Part shown: positions 44,392 through 53,661 of the stretch, piece after piece
How the letters are laid out: each line of letters opens with the position of its first letter
Numbering within the stretch: the stretch's first letter is position 1
From: Paenibacillus tyrphae
GTDB taxonomy: Bacteria; Bacillota; Bacilli; Paenibacillales; NBRC-103111
DNA length: 64,000 bases
NCBI RefSeq assembly: GCF_024158745.1
Contig: NZ_JAMZAW010000013.1
Location: 124,001 to 188,000, forward strand
Direction of reading: 5' to 3'
Translations under genes and position numbers: made by a program
Notes under the pieces: model-generated
Told to the model about the DNA's origin: nothing
Database searches by the model: none
What the model saw: only the letters and a program-made list of their open reading frames with translations

Positions 44392-46340
44392 CTTGTCCTG
44401 CCGCCAGGAATCCCACTTCGCGCGGGCCGCTGCATCAGATACGGATACAGTAAAATCAAGCCACCGACATACAGCAGGAAGGCGAAGTACGCGGGAAGCA
44501 GATGCATGAAATCGGTGTAGCCGATTTGAAAATGCACGCTGAGGCCCGCCAGAAAGCCGGGAAAGCCGCCTAGCAGCAGCGTCCACCATACCCAGCGCTG
44601 GCCTTGGCCGATGCCCCACAAAGCGATGATCAGCACGGCGAGGGCGTTGGAGAACAAAGCGCCGCCGAAGCCCGCCCGGTCGTGCGCGATCAGCGGGATC
44701 AAGCGCTCGTTGATGTCCGCGAGCATCTCCTCCGAAGCGCATAAATAAGCAAGGTCCGTCGGGACGAAGACGAAGGTGATTCCGACGCCTGCGATTACGA
44801 CACCGCCGACGGCAAGCGCGAAGCCGAACGCGACGAACAGAAGCTGGCCCCATTGGGCGCGCCGCCAGATCCGGTCGTTCGTCAGATTCGGCGGATCGTA
44901 CGAAGGCCGGTCGGCCCGCGCCCGCATGGACAGAATGAACATCGGCAGCAGCACCGCCGCCGCCAGCGCATGCAGCGGGTCAAAGTACCCGTACCCGAGG
45001 TACAGGAAAAAGCTGCTGAAGCCGACCAGACCGGAGGTCATCAAGGCCGTTTTCGTCCAGTGCAGCCCCTTTCTCAGGCCGTGCCGGGCCAATTGGTAAT
45101 ACAAGATGCCGATGGAGATCATCGTCCCCGCCAGCGTGACCCGGTCGTGCGACATAAAGCCGAGCAGCCAGCGGTTCGCCTGTCCGAGCATCGTCTGATC
45201 CATGCCGAGAAACAGCACATCGTACGGCAGCATGACCGTCGTCGCCGCGATCATCCAGGCCAAAATGCCGCCGATAACCATGCCGATGCCGAGCAGGCAC
45301 ATCCAGCCCCAATCCCGCCAAAAGGACGCTTCCGGCGGGCTCTCCGTCTCCCGCACCTTCTCGTAGATCAGCGCCTCGTTAATCCGCTTCGGCAGCCCCG
45401 GCCCGGAGTAGACGAGCCCGCTGTAAAGCTGCACGCAATCCGCTCCCGCTTCCACCGCCAGCAGCGCATCCCGGGGCTCGTGGATGCCCCCGGCCAAAAC
45501 GATCGTCAGCTCCGGCCCGGCAAGCTGCCGAAGCTGCTGCACCCGTTCCACGCCCGGCGCAAGAGCCTCCCGCCCGATGACGAAGCCCTCGGGCGTCCGC
45601 ACGGCATCGCCCACGACGATGCCTTCCCATGCCGCCGCGTCGATCCGGCCGAGAAGCGCTTGCAGACGTTCCGCCGGATCGTCCGGCGCCACGTACAGCA
45701 GCAGCGGCTTCCCCGGGGCTACCTCCCGGGACGCCTGCCGGACCTCGCCCAAATACGCTGCCGTCGCTTCCGGCGGCCAGCCCGTATCGACGCTGTCGAT
45801 GTAGAACGCGGCGGCCCATGGGGCGAGCCGCTCCATCATCAGCCGCAGCTCCGCCTGCGCCTGTTCCGGCGATGCGCCGGGCATCGGCCGCAGCCGGAAC
45901 ATCAGCGGCAGCCGGTGCCCCTGCTTGCGCTGCATGCGCCTGGCGAGCTTTTCCAGCCCTTCGTTCACGCCGACGTTCGGATAGAGCAGCGCTTCGCCGG
46001 ACACCTCTCTCCGAATCGCGCGGTCGTCCGTTACTTCCCGGACCGTCACCGGGCCGATCTCGATAAATCCGAACCCGAATTGAGCCAGCGCCCGATGCGC
46101 CGTGCCGTGAACATCCAGTCCGCCGCTGAGGCCGACGGGATATTTCAGGCGCAGCCCCCCGCACGCTTCGCTTTCCAGAATCGGATGCGACTCCATATGC
46201 CCGAGCGTCTTGATGACCAGCGTCCCCCCGGGCAGTCTGCTAAGCAGGCCCATGGCTCCCAACGTGAAATCCCTCGCCGTCTCGGCGGGAAGTCCGAACA
46301 ACAACGGGCGAAACAACGTCTGATACGACCAATCCGGCAT
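44364..46340 (-). CDS. Fusion of a degenerate dihydroorotate-dehydrogenase-like domain and an 8-helix membrane domain
   Basis: About 658 residues; the ATG at 46340 follows GGGAGTGAGAGG, and an ATG at 46364 is also in frame. Residues about 5-325 resemble class 2 PyrD (FRPLLFGLPAETARDFTLGA, PVGLSGGLDVHG, FGFGFIEIGPVTVREVTDDR, and the FMN-phosphate segment AGGIHEPRDALLAVEAGADC). The catalytic-serine motif (N-SSPNT in PyrD) reads IDSVDTGW, GFDKNG reads GLDVHG, and the TNTT orotate site is replaced, so orotate chemistry is unlikely. From about 335 on, eight hydrophobic helices follow. Inference: a membrane flavoprotein of unknown redox role, not pyrimidine synthesis. The 3' end lies in a tandem repeat. 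Confidence 0.82.
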   Translation of the reverse strand: MPDWSYQTLFRPLLFGLPAETARDFTLGAMGLLSRLPGGTLVIKTLGHMESHPILESEACGGLRLKYPVGLSGGLDVHGTAHRALAQFGFGFIEIGPVTVREVTDDRAIRREVSGEALLYPNVGVNEGLEKLARRMQRKQGHRLPLMFRLRPMPGASPEQAQAELRLMMERLAPWAAAFYIDSVDTGWPPEATAAYLGEVRQASREVAPGKPLLLYVAPDDPAERLQALLGRIDAAAWEGIVVGDAVRTPEGFVIGREALAPGVERVQQLRQLAGPELTIVLAGGIHEPRDALLAVEAGADCVQLYSGLVYSGPGLPKRINEALIYEKVRETESPPEASFWRDWGWMCLLGIGMVIGGILAWMIAATTVMLPYDVLFLGMDQTMLGQANRWLLGFMSHDRVTLAGTMISIGILYYQLARHGLRKGLHWTKTALMTSGLVGFSSFFLYLGYGYFDPLHALAAAVLLPMFILSMRARADRPSYDPPNLTNDRIWRRAQWGQLLFVAFGFALAVGGVVIAGVGITFVFVPTDLAYLCASEEMLADINERLIPLIAHDRAGFGGALFSNALAVLIIALWGIGQGQRWVWWTLLLGGFPGFLAGLSVHFQIGYTDFMHLLPAYFAFLLYVGGLILLYPYLMQRPARSGIPGGRTSQALPISDV

Positions 46341-46446
46341 CCTCTCACTCCCGTACTCCGTCATCCATATGCTGCCATTGTATCACGCGCCGGGGTTGTT
46401 TTGTCCATAGCGACCAAGAGCTTCCTTCCATTTGCTTCCTCGCCAT

Positions 46447-46487
46447 TTATATCGTAATATAAGATATAATCTAAATATACGATATAA
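46447..46487. promoter_or_regulatory. Operator/promoter of the MarR-DUF3147 unit
   Basis: TTATATCGTA (46447-46456) and TACGATATAA (46478-46487) are perfect inverted arms flanking TATAAT at 46465-46470. This suggests autoregulation by the MarR protein. Confidence 0.75.
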
Positions 46488-46504
46488 GGAGCGTTCATTC
46501 TGCA

Positions 46505-46927
46505 ATGATCAATGAAATCGCCCAGTTGAATCAATTATGGACGGATATCTACTATCGCTTGCGCTATAACCATAAAGAAAAGATCACGCACCAAAGCATT
46601 CGCATTATGCAGGTCATCCAAAAAGAAAACGAAGCCGGCATCAAAGACATTGCCGAAGCGATGGAACTATCACATAACACAGCCTCCGAACATATCAAAC
46701 GCCTGTTGGAAAAACAATACGTGTGTAAAGCGCGCAGCAAAGCCGATGAGCGCAAAGTCATTCTGAAACTAACCGAGACGGGAAATGAAGTGCTGCACCG
46801 ACATTCCAGTCTCGATGAAGAGAAGCTCGAGCTTCTGTTTGCAGAAATGACGGAGGAAGAGCGGCAATCCGTTATCGATGCATTTACGTTATTGAAGGAG
46901 AAAGCGGAACATGTACGCCATCGTTAA
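46505..46927 (+). CDS. MarR-family regulator
   Basis: 140 residues with a winged helix-turn-helix: HQSIRIMQVIQKENEAGIKD, then IAEAMELSHNTASEHIKRLL, and the wing SKADERKVILKLTETGNEVL. AAGGAG precedes the start at slightly long spacing. It overlaps the following gene by 17 bases and has a palindrome around its -10 box, so it probably represses its own two-gene unit. Confidence 0.88.
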   Translation: MINEIAQLNQLWTDIYYRLRYNHKEKITHQSIRIMQVIQKENEAGIKDIAEAMELSHNTASEHIKRLLEKQYVCKARSKADERKVILKLTETGNEVLHRHSSLDEEKLELLFAEMTEEERQSVIDAFTLLKEKAEHVRHR

Positions 46928-47249
46928 AGTGCTCGTATCGGCCGTCATTATCGGGATCATTTCGGAAGTAGCGCGCAGATTTCCCGCTCAGGGCGGAATC
47001 ATTGCGGCATTGCCCATCGTTAGCCTTTTGAGCATCGTGTGGCTCTATACGCAGGGCGAACAGACGGATACGTTAAGCAAATTTGTTTTTGGCGTCGTAT
47101 CCGGACTTCCCGCAACCGTGGTTATGCTTGTCATTGTTGGCATCTCTTTGCAGCATTCTCTTCATCTGTTTGTCTCGTTAGCTTTAGGGGTGGGCGGCTG
47201 GCTTCTCACTTTATATGCCCAAGACATGATCGTCAAATATTGGGCTTAA
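46911..47249 (+). CDS. DUF3147-family membrane protein
   Basis: 112 residues with three to four transmembrane helices (IVKVLVSAVIIGIISEVARR, IIAALPIVSLLSIVWLYTQG, and a glycine/valine-rich third). It matches the DUF3147 pattern of small inner-membrane proteins of unknown function. It is translationally coupled to the MarR gene, which suggests a ligand-responsive membrane or efflux-related role. Confidence 0.82.
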   Translation: MYAIVKVLVSAVIIGIISEVARRFPAQGGIIAALPIVSLLSIVWLYTQGEQTDTLSKFVFGVVSGLPATVVMLVIVGISLQHSLHLFVSLALGVGGWLLTLYAQDMIVKYWA

Positions 47250-47255
47250 TTGCCG

Positions 47256-48440
47256 TCAGGCGCGCCCCTCTCCCACCGACAAACGCTGCCGGAACTCGGT
47301 CGGCGTCTGCATGAATTTTTTCCGGAACACCTGCGTAAAATGCCGCATGTCCTGGTAGCCGATCCGCTCGGCCACGTCGGCGAGCTTAAGCTGCGGGTCC
47401 TGCAGCAATTCTTTGGCCCGTTCCATCCGCAAGTGGATCACGTATTCCTTGTACCCCTGTCCGGTCTTTTGCTTGAAAAGCTGGCTGAAATAGACCGGAT
47501 TCAAATACACGACGGACGCCACCTTCTCCAAGGACAGGTCGCTATGGAAATGCATGCGGATATATTGCAGCGCCACCTCGACGGGGCTGCCCCCGCAGGG
47601 CTCGCGCTCGGCCGCAGCCGTCGGCGCCGCCGTCCGGGAGCGCAGCCGCCTTACCTGCTCCGGCACCGAACGGATATCCGTCACCAGCCCGCTGTGAACG
47701 ATCTGGAACGGCACCTTCACATAGCGCTTCAAGTGGGTATGAAGCTCCTCATGGAACGCTTCGATTGCCGTGCCCGGACGCAGCGCCGCAAGCCCGAGCA
47801 AATGATGGCTGTCCAAACTGGCGGCGAATCCGTCGCCCCGCATCTCGATCAGCTCGGAAAGCACGTTGTCGATGATAAAATGCTCCAGATGCGCTTTTCC
47901 CGGACTACCCAGTGCAACCAAAACCAGATGAAATTCGGGGTAGCTCCGTTCGAGAGCCGACATGTCGAAGCGGCCGATATCGAGTCCCGCCGCCCAGCGC
48001 TGGAATACCGCCTCGCGCAAATATTTCAGATTTTGCTTCAAAAGCTGGCTTTCCGCCGAAACGGCATGCTCTTGGTGCAGCTCTTCTTGCAGCGTATGAA
48101 TCAGCTCGATCAGCCGCTCTTTGCCGATCGGCTTCAGCAGGTAATCGCGGGCTCCGAGACGGACCGCTTCCTGCGCATAAGCAAATTCGGAGTGCGCGGA
48201 GATGACGACCCATTTCACCTGCGAATGCCTGCGCCGGGTAAGCCGCATCAACTCCAGTCCGGTCATCCCCGGCATCAAAATATCCGTCAGCACGACGTCG
48301 ATCCGGCAGGAGGCCAGCGTCTCCACCGCTTCCTCCGGCGAAGCGGCCAAATGTACCTTTGCGCCCGGAAACGCGCCCCGGACCGTGCGTTTGACCCCTT
48401 CGCGGATCACCTTTTCGTCATCCACAATGAGCAAATTCAT
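47256..48440 (-). CDS. YesN-type response regulator with AraC output domain
   Basis: 394 residues. The receiver has LLIVDDEKVIREGVKRTVRG, phospho-acceptor Asp in RIDVVLTDILMPGMTG and Lys in LLKPIGKERL. A middle linker of about 160 residues is followed by two AraC helix-turn-helix motifs (LEKVASVVYLNPVYFSQLFK and LADVAERIGYQDMRHFTQVF). Its start overlaps the kinase stop by 4 bases. It ends 6 bases from the converging DUF3147 gene. It likely activates the adjacent sugar transporter genes. Confidence 0.92.
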   Translation of the reverse strand: MNLLIVDDEKVIREGVKRTVRGAFPGAKVHLAASPEEAVETLASCRIDVVLTDILMPGMTGLELMRLTRRRHSQVKWVVISAHSEFAYAQEAVRLGARDYLLKPIGKERLIELIHTLQEELHQEHAVSAESQLLKQNLKYLREAVFQRWAAGLDIGRFDMSALERSYPEFHLVLVALGSPGKAHLEHFIIDNVLSELIEMRGDGFAASLDSHHLLGLAALRPGTAIEAFHEELHTHLKRYVKVPFQIVHSGLVTDIRSVPEQVRRLRSRTAAPTAAAEREPCGGSPVEVALQYIRMHFHSDLSLEKVASVVYLNPVYFSQLFKQKTGQGYKEYVIHLRMERAKELLQDPQLKLADVAERIGYQDMRHFTQVFRKKFMQTPTEFRQRLSVGEGRA

Positions 48441-50260
48441 GCTTGCGTTCCCCCTTCCCCAGGCAGCGGCATCGAGATCGTCACCGTCGTTCCGGCTCCC
48501 GGCGAGCTATCGATCCGCAGTCCATACGCTTCTCCGAACATCAGCCCCAGCCGGCGGTGCACGTTCTGCAGACCGATCCCGCCCCGCCGCGTTTCCCCGT
48601 CCTTCACCGCCATAGCCCGCCCGGCTTCCTCTTCTCCCATCGGCACGGCATTCGTTCCGAGCGAACGCCGCAGCCGGTCGAGCACATGCGGCTCCATGCC
48701 GCTGCCGTTATCTTCCACATATAGCCGGAGCTGACGGTCATCCGCCTTCGCGTAGACCCGCAGCACGCCGGGACGGTCCAACCGCTCGAGTCCGTGTTTG
48801 ACCGCGTTCTCGATCGCCGGCTGCAGCGTCATCTTCGGCAGCCGGATGTGCTCCCACGCGGGATCGACGTCCATTTCGACGGAGACCCTGCCTTCGAGCC
48901 GCGCTTCAATGATCGTCAGATAGTCCCGGATCTGCTCCAACTCGTCGCGCAGCCAAACCTCGGAAGAGCCTTCCCAATGGCTGCTGTAGCGGAACATATG
49001 TGAAAGCGATAACACAACTTTGCCGAGCCGTTCGTTCCCTTTTTCGTCAAGCATCCAATAGATCATATCGAGCGTGTTATACAGAAAATGCGGGTTCACC
49101 TGCGATTGCAGCGCCAGCAGCTGGGCATTTTTTTCGCTGATGGACACCGCTTTGACTCTTTCGATCAATTCGTCCATCCGGTTGACCATCTGGTTGAAGG
49201 ACGCTACCAGAATGTTGATTTCTTCATACGACTTGACGTGCAGCAGACCGCGGAAATTGCCGCGCTCCACCTGCTTCATCTGCTGAATGAGCCGCTTGAG
49301 CGGAGACGAAATCGTCCGCGACACGAACGTCGCCAACGCCGTCGAGACGACAACCAGAACGGAGATGACCAGCAGCAAAAAGCGCTTCATCTGATCCTGC
49401 TCCACGTTCAGATCGGTATCCGGCGTCGAGCTGACGACCTGCCAATCCGCCATGGACGGCTTGGAGGCGACGATCAGACGCCCCGCCTGCGGATCGACCC
49501 GGACCTCGCCTTCGCCGAGCGCATCGCTCCAATAGTCCGCAACGGAAAGCTCCTTCGGCGTCTGTGCGGACACAGCCATCACCTGCTTCGCCTTCGACAG
49601 GATATAGACCTCGCTCCGCGGGCTCAAGCTCAGGTTCGCAAGCCCCGACAAGATCGGCTTCGGGTCCGTCTCGATGAGCACGATACCGATCGGCCGGTGC
49701 TCATGCAGATCGTAGAGCGGCCGCCCGAAGGCGAACACCGGCCTTTTCTCCGCCTGATCGATGATCGAATGCTCCTTGACGCCGAGCCATACCATTTCGC
49801 CGGACGATTCGCGTATGCTGCGGTACCACGAGGAATTCGCGAAGCCGGGGTCGATGACGCTCATTGAGTTGCCGTAGCTGTAGATCGTGCCCGAATTCGC
49901 CACGACATGAATGCCGATCGTATCTTCCCGGGAGTAATAGATCGCCCCGATCAGATTCGTGATCGTCCGTTCGTTGATCATACGCAGCGCGGAATCCTGC
50001 GTCGGCGGCGCCTGCAACAGCCGCTGCAAATCCGGGTTGCCGTTCAGCGATTTGGTCAGGCTGTCGTACCCTTTGAGCAGCAGGTCGAACAAGTCCATCG
50101 TTTGCGAAAAGTTTTTTTGCGCGATCTCCCCGATCTTCTGGTGCAGTTGATCCGTTGTCCGCTTGTAATACAGCGCGCTGACGATAAGCAGCAGCCCGAG
50201 CATGCAAAACAGGAACAGCAGAAACAGACGGGTATGAATGGAATGAAGACCTCGCTTCAA
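48437..50260 (-). CDS. YesM-type sensor histidine kinase
   Basis: 607 residues with TM1 (about 10-32), a large extracellular dCache-like sensor, TM2 (about 290-310), HAMP, and a His_kinase domain with phospho-acceptor His in LALQSQVNPHFLYNTLDMIY. The ATPase includes PAIENAVKHGLE, DNGSGM and GIGLQNVHRRL. It lies downstream of three ABC transporter genes and upstream of the regulator gene. It probably senses an oligosaccharide or its binding protein. Confidence 0.92.
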   Translation of the reverse strand: MKRGLHSIHTRLFLLFLFCMLGLLLIVSALYYKRTTDQLHQKIGEIAQKNFSQTMDLFDLLLKGYDSLTKSLNGNPDLQRLLQAPPTQDSALRMINERTITNLIGAIYYSREDTIGIHVVANSGTIYSYGNSMSVIDPGFANSSWYRSIRESSGEMVWLGVKEHSIIDQAEKRPVFAFGRPLYDLHEHRPIGIVLIETDPKPILSGLANLSLSPRSEVYILSKAKQVMAVSAQTPKELSVADYWSDALGEGEVRVDPQAGRLIVASKPSMADWQVVSSTPDTDLNVEQDQMKRFLLLVISVLVVVSTALATFVSRTISSPLKRLIQQMKQVERGNFRGLLHVKSYEEINILVASFNQMVNRMDELIERVKAVSISEKNAQLLALQSQVNPHFLYNTLDMIYWMLDEKGNERLGKVVLSLSHMFRYSSHWEGSSEVWLRDELEQIRDYLTIIEARLEGRVSVEMDVDPAWEHIRLPKMTLQPAIENAVKHGLERLDRPGVLRVYAKADDRQLRLYVEDNGSGMEPHVLDRLRRSLGTNAVPMGEEEAGRAMAVKDGETRRGGIGLQNVHRRLGLMFGEAYGLRIDSSPGAGTTVTISMPLPGEGGTQA

Positions 50261-50346
50261 CCGGAAACTCCCCTTTCCGTATCCTTACTGTTCCTATCAT
50301 ATCACGGAGGCTTCGATGGCGAATACGCGGGTTCGCCCTCCCCCCG

Positions 50347-51234
50347 CTAGCCTTTCACCGCTCCGGCCACCATGCCTTTCGTGATCCGTTCCGACAGCGC
50401 AAAATAGATGACGATGACCGGCAGAGCCCCAAGCACGAGCAGCGCTCCGATTGCGCCGTAATTGACCGAATATTGGCCGATGAAGCTGTTGACCCCGAAC
50501 GGCAGCGTCTTGAGCTTCTCCGACGAAATGAACGTCGCCGCCAAAATGTACTCGTTCCAGATCGAGATAAAGGTCAGGATGCACACCGTCATGATCGGCG
50601 GAACCGAGACCGGCATAATGATGCTGCGGAACGTCCGGTACACGCTGGCCCCGTCCATAATGGCGGATTCTTCGATTTCGTACGGGATCGATTTCATGAA
50701 CCCGCTCAACACGAACACCGCAATCGGGGTCGAGAACGTAATGTAGGGCAAGATCAAAGCCAAATGCGTATTGAGAATGCCGATGTTTTTGAAAATGATC
50801 ATGAGCGGCAGCAGCGTAGCCTGAAGCGGAATCATGATGCCGATCAGAAACACCGTCATGACCAGCGTACCGTAGCGCCAGCGAAACCGCGTGATCGCAT
50901 AAGCGACCATCGCGCTTAACACGATGACCAGCGCCACCGTCACCGAGGTAACGAGCAGGCTGTTGAACAAATATTGCAGGTAATGCCCCCCCTCGTAGGC
51001 ATCCTTGTAGTTCTGCCACCGCAGCTCGCGGGGCAAGGAAAAGAAGCTGCCGTCCAATATTTCTTCGTTCGTTTTGAACGAATACAGCACCAGCCAGACG
51101 AGCGGATACAATTGCGTAACGAACAGGACGGACAGGAACGGCAGCACCGCCGCCTTTTTCCACTTGAACGTCTTGCTCCGCAGGCGTACGGAAGCTCGCT
51201 GCACGGCTGCATTCGGAGATGAATTTATCGACAT
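50347..51234 (-). CDS. Carbohydrate ABC transporter permease (MalG type)
   Basis: 295 residues with six transmembrane helices. The cytoplasmic EAA-like loop is YEIEESAIMDGASVYRTFRS, typical of CUT1 sugar permeases. The ATG at 51234 follows AGGAGGG. It pairs with the MalF-type gene 19 bases upstream. No ATPase gene is in the cluster, so a shared MsmX-type ATPase encoded elsewhere is likely. Confidence 0.92.
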   Translation of the reverse strand: MSINSSPNAAVQRASVRLRSKTFKWKKAAVLPFLSVLFVTQLYPLVWLVLYSFKTNEEILDGSFFSLPRELRWQNYKDAYEGGHYLQYLFNSLLVTSVTVALVIVLSAMVAYAITRFRWRYGTLVMTVFLIGIMIPLQATLLPLMIIFKNIGILNTHLALILPYITFSTPIAVFVLSGFMKSIPYEIEESAIMDGASVYRTFRSIIMPVSVPPIMTVCILTFISIWNEYILAATFISSEKLKTLPFGVNSFIGQYSVNYGAIGALLVLGALPVIVIYFALSERITKGMVAGAVKG

Positions 51235-51253
51235 CGGAACGTCCCTCCTGTCC

Positions 51254-52144
51254 TTAAGATAACTTGCTCTCGATCCGCCGGAATACCGCATTCAGCAGCA
51301 GCGTAGCAGCCAGACATTCGATGACCAGAAACACCGCCATCGCGCTGCCGTACCCGTACCGCATCGACAGGAACGACATGTTGTACATGTGGGTGGACGT
51401 CACGTCCGTCGCATGGGCCGGACCGCCCCCGGTCATGACCATGATCATGTCGAACGCCTGCAGCGAGCCGATGATGGCGAGCACCAGCGAGATTTTGAAA
51501 ATCGGGATAACCATCGGAAACGTAATGTAACGGTCCGCCGTAAAGCCCTCCGCCCCGTCGATCCGCGCCGCTTCGTAGATTTCGGAAGGAATGTTCTGGA
51601 TGCCCGTGAACTGGATCAGCACATGATAGCCGAGATACTGCCACAGCGCGACGAAATACAGCGCGATCATCGCCGTATTCGGACCGGTCAGCCACGGCTT
51701 CGTCCACGAATCCAAACCGACCATCATCAGCAGTTGGTTCAGCATGCCTCCGAGCGAAGCAGGGTTGTAAACCGTTTTCCATAATTGGCCTACGACGACA
51801 ACGGATAAAATGACCGGCAGGAAATAGCTGGAGACGAGGAAATTAGGCTTGCGCACATAACGGCTGATCAGGATGGCGACGAACAGCGCGATCGGAATCT
51901 CCGCCATGGAAAATAAAGCGAACATCAGCGTGCGGCCTACGGACGGCCAAAACACCGCATCCTTCGTAAACAGCTCCTTGAAATTGTCCAGCCCGATAAA
52001 CCGCGCTTCGCCGATGCCGTTCCAATCCAGCATGGCGCTGTAGAACGACACAAGGATCGGCACGAACACCAGACCGATATAGAGCAGCAAGCAGGGAAGA
52101 ACGAAGACGGCGATCGTCCGCCGGGAAACCTTCATGGCATGCAC
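51254..52144 (-). CDS. Carbohydrate ABC transporter permease (MalF type)
   Basis: 296 residues with six transmembrane helices and the EAA-like loop IPSEIYEAARIDGAEGFTAD. The GTG at 52144 lies 12 bases after GGAGG; the ATG at 52135 is an alternative. It lies between the binding-protein gene and the MalG-type gene in the usual CUT1 order. Confidence 0.92.
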   Translation of the reverse strand: MHAMKVSRRTIAVFVLPCLLLYIGLVFVPILVSFYSAMLDWNGIGEARFIGLDNFKELFTKDAVFWPSVGRTLMFALFSMAEIPIALFVAILISRYVRKPNFLVSSYFLPVILSVVVVGQLWKTVYNPASLGGMLNQLLMMVGLDSWTKPWLTGPNTAMIALYFVALWQYLGYHVLIQFTGIQNIPSEIYEAARIDGAEGFTADRYITFPMVIPIFKISLVLAIIGSLQAFDMIMVMTGGGPAHATDVTSTHMYNMSFLSMRYGYGSAMAVFLVIECLAATLLLNAVFRRIESKLS

Positions 52145-52311
52145 GGCTCAAGGGCACCTCCTTTGGTAAAATGTGACTAGTAGCGTAGAGCACGAGATGG
52201 TCCAAGCGAAACCTATTGGTTTCATTTTCTTGTCCGGCAAGGGAACGCGCGCCTCTCCGGCGCGCGCTGCGGCAATACCCTTGCATTCCGAATTTGGTGG
52301 TCGTACCGTCG

Positions 52312-53661
52312 TTATTTGTTGTTCGTTTCGAAGGCGGTCTGATGCTCCTTGGCGACATCTTTCGGATCTTTTTTCTGGACGAACAAATTCTGGATGCTGG
52401 TCAAATGCGCCTGCGCTGTTCCCGGATTCATCGTATTATCGAAGGCGAGATCGCCGCCCTGTATGTTTTTGAACAGCTCAAGGACATCCATCGCAAGCTG
52501 CGAATAGCCGGCCGCCTTGAAGTCGCCTTCCACCTTTTGCCCGAGCCCTACGGCGTTCTTCATCTCGAAGGAAACCTTCGGGAAGTTGACCATGAAGTAA
52601 TTGAGGAATTCCTTCGTCTCCTTCAAATGCTTGCTCGTTGCCGATACGGCGAAGGCGCTGCCGGGAGCGAGCATGTACTGATCGGTATTGCCCTTGCCGC
52701 CTACGGTCGGGAACTTGAAGACGCCGACTTTGCCCTTGACCGACGAATCGTCGATCGCGCCCGTAGCCCAGCTTCCCATGAAATACATCGCGCTTTTGCC
52801 CGTCTTGAACAAGTTCTCTCCCGCATTGTAGTCGAACGAGGTTGCCCCTTCCTGGAACGCGCCTGCCTGCACCAGGTCCTGGAACTTGCTTACCGCCTCG
52901 GTAAACGCCGGATCGCCGAACGTCTTTTTCTTGTCCAGCACGTCTTTCAGGAAGTCGGGACCGTTATTGGTGCGAAGCAGCATGTTCATGAACAGGAACG
53001 ACCCGGTCCAGCTGTCCTTTTCCCCGATGGCGATCGGCGTAATGCCTTTGGCTTTCAGCTTCTTGACGACTTCAATCATCTCTTCGAACGTCTTCGGCAC
53101 TTCGACGCCCGCCTGGCTGAACAGCTCTTTGTTATAGAAGACGAGCGAAATATTGTTGCCGTCCGGAAGCGCATACACATTATTGTTGAACGAATAGTAG
53201 TCGAGGATGCCTTTTTGGAACGTATCCTTCAGCCCGTTCTGGTCGAGCATATCGTTCAGCGGCGCGAGCAGGCCCGCATCGACGAACGGCTTCATCTGGG
53301 CGGCGGGGTTCACAATCGTGATGTCCGGCACTTCTTTGGCTGCGGCTTGCGTTTTGAGCTTCAGCTTTTGCTGGTCGGTATTGAGAGAATCCAGCTCGAT
53401 CTTGATATTCGGATGCGCTGCGGTGTAATCCGCGACGATCTTCTTCATGATTTTATGATTCGGTGCGGTCGGATCCGGATAAATGTTCTGGAAGGTAATC
53501 GTCACCGCGCCCGACTTGTCCTTCTCCTTCGCCGCCTCTCCGCTTGCCGCCGTACCGCCGCTACCTGCCGCCGATTTATTCGTGTCCGTTCCGCATGCGG
53601 CGAGACTCACGGCCAGCGACCCGGCCAAGGCGACCTGCGCCCACTTCATCGCTTTTGCCAT
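52312..53661 (-). CDS. Carbohydrate ABC transporter substrate-binding lipoprotein
   Basis: 449 residues of the SBP_bac_1 (CUT1) family. The signal peptide has lipobox SLAAC, followed by a Ser/Gly/Ala/Lys linker and a fold starting VTITFQNIYPDPTAPNHKIM, with GENLFKTGKSAMYFMGSWAT as a conserved hinge segment. First gene of the transporter-YesMN unit; GAGGGGG precedes the ATG. The substrate is an oligosaccharide, identity unknown. Confidence 0.92.
   Translation of the reverse strand: MAKAMKWAQVALAGSLAVSLAACGTDTNKSAAGSGGTAASGEAAKEKDKSGAVTITFQNIYPDPTAPNHKIMKKIVADYTAAHPNIKIELDSLNTDQQKLKLKTQAAAKEVPDITIVNPAAQMKPFVDAGLLAPLNDMLDQNGLKDTFQKGILDYYSFNNNVYALPDGNNISLVFYNKELFSQAGVEVPKTFEEMIEVVKKLKAKGITPIAIGEKDSWTGSFLFMNMLLRTNNGPDFLKDVLDKKKTFGDPAFTEAVSKFQDLVQAGAFQEGATSFDYNAGENLFKTGKSAMYFMGSWATGAIDDSSVKGKVGVFKFPTVGGKGNTDQYMLAPGSAFAVSATSKHLKETKEFLNYFMVNFPKVSFEMKNAVGLGQKVEGDFKAAGYSQLAMDVLELFKNIQGGDLAFDNTMNPGTAQAHLTSIQNLFVQKKDPKDVAKEHQTAFETNNK

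Noticed and set aside
44009..44509. Plus-strand frame of 166 codons across the repeat region
   Set aside because: Its sequence is low-complexity translation of the tandem repeats and the antisense of the membrane fusion gene.
44191..44853. Minus-strand 220-codon frame
   Set aside because: A shifted frame of the PyrD-like fusion gene extended by the tandem repeat; composition is Arg/Cys-rich and not protein-like.
44364..46340. Calling this gene pyrD
   Set aside because: Catalytic-serine and orotate-binding motifs are missing and a large membrane domain is fused, so only the fold-level similarity is reported.
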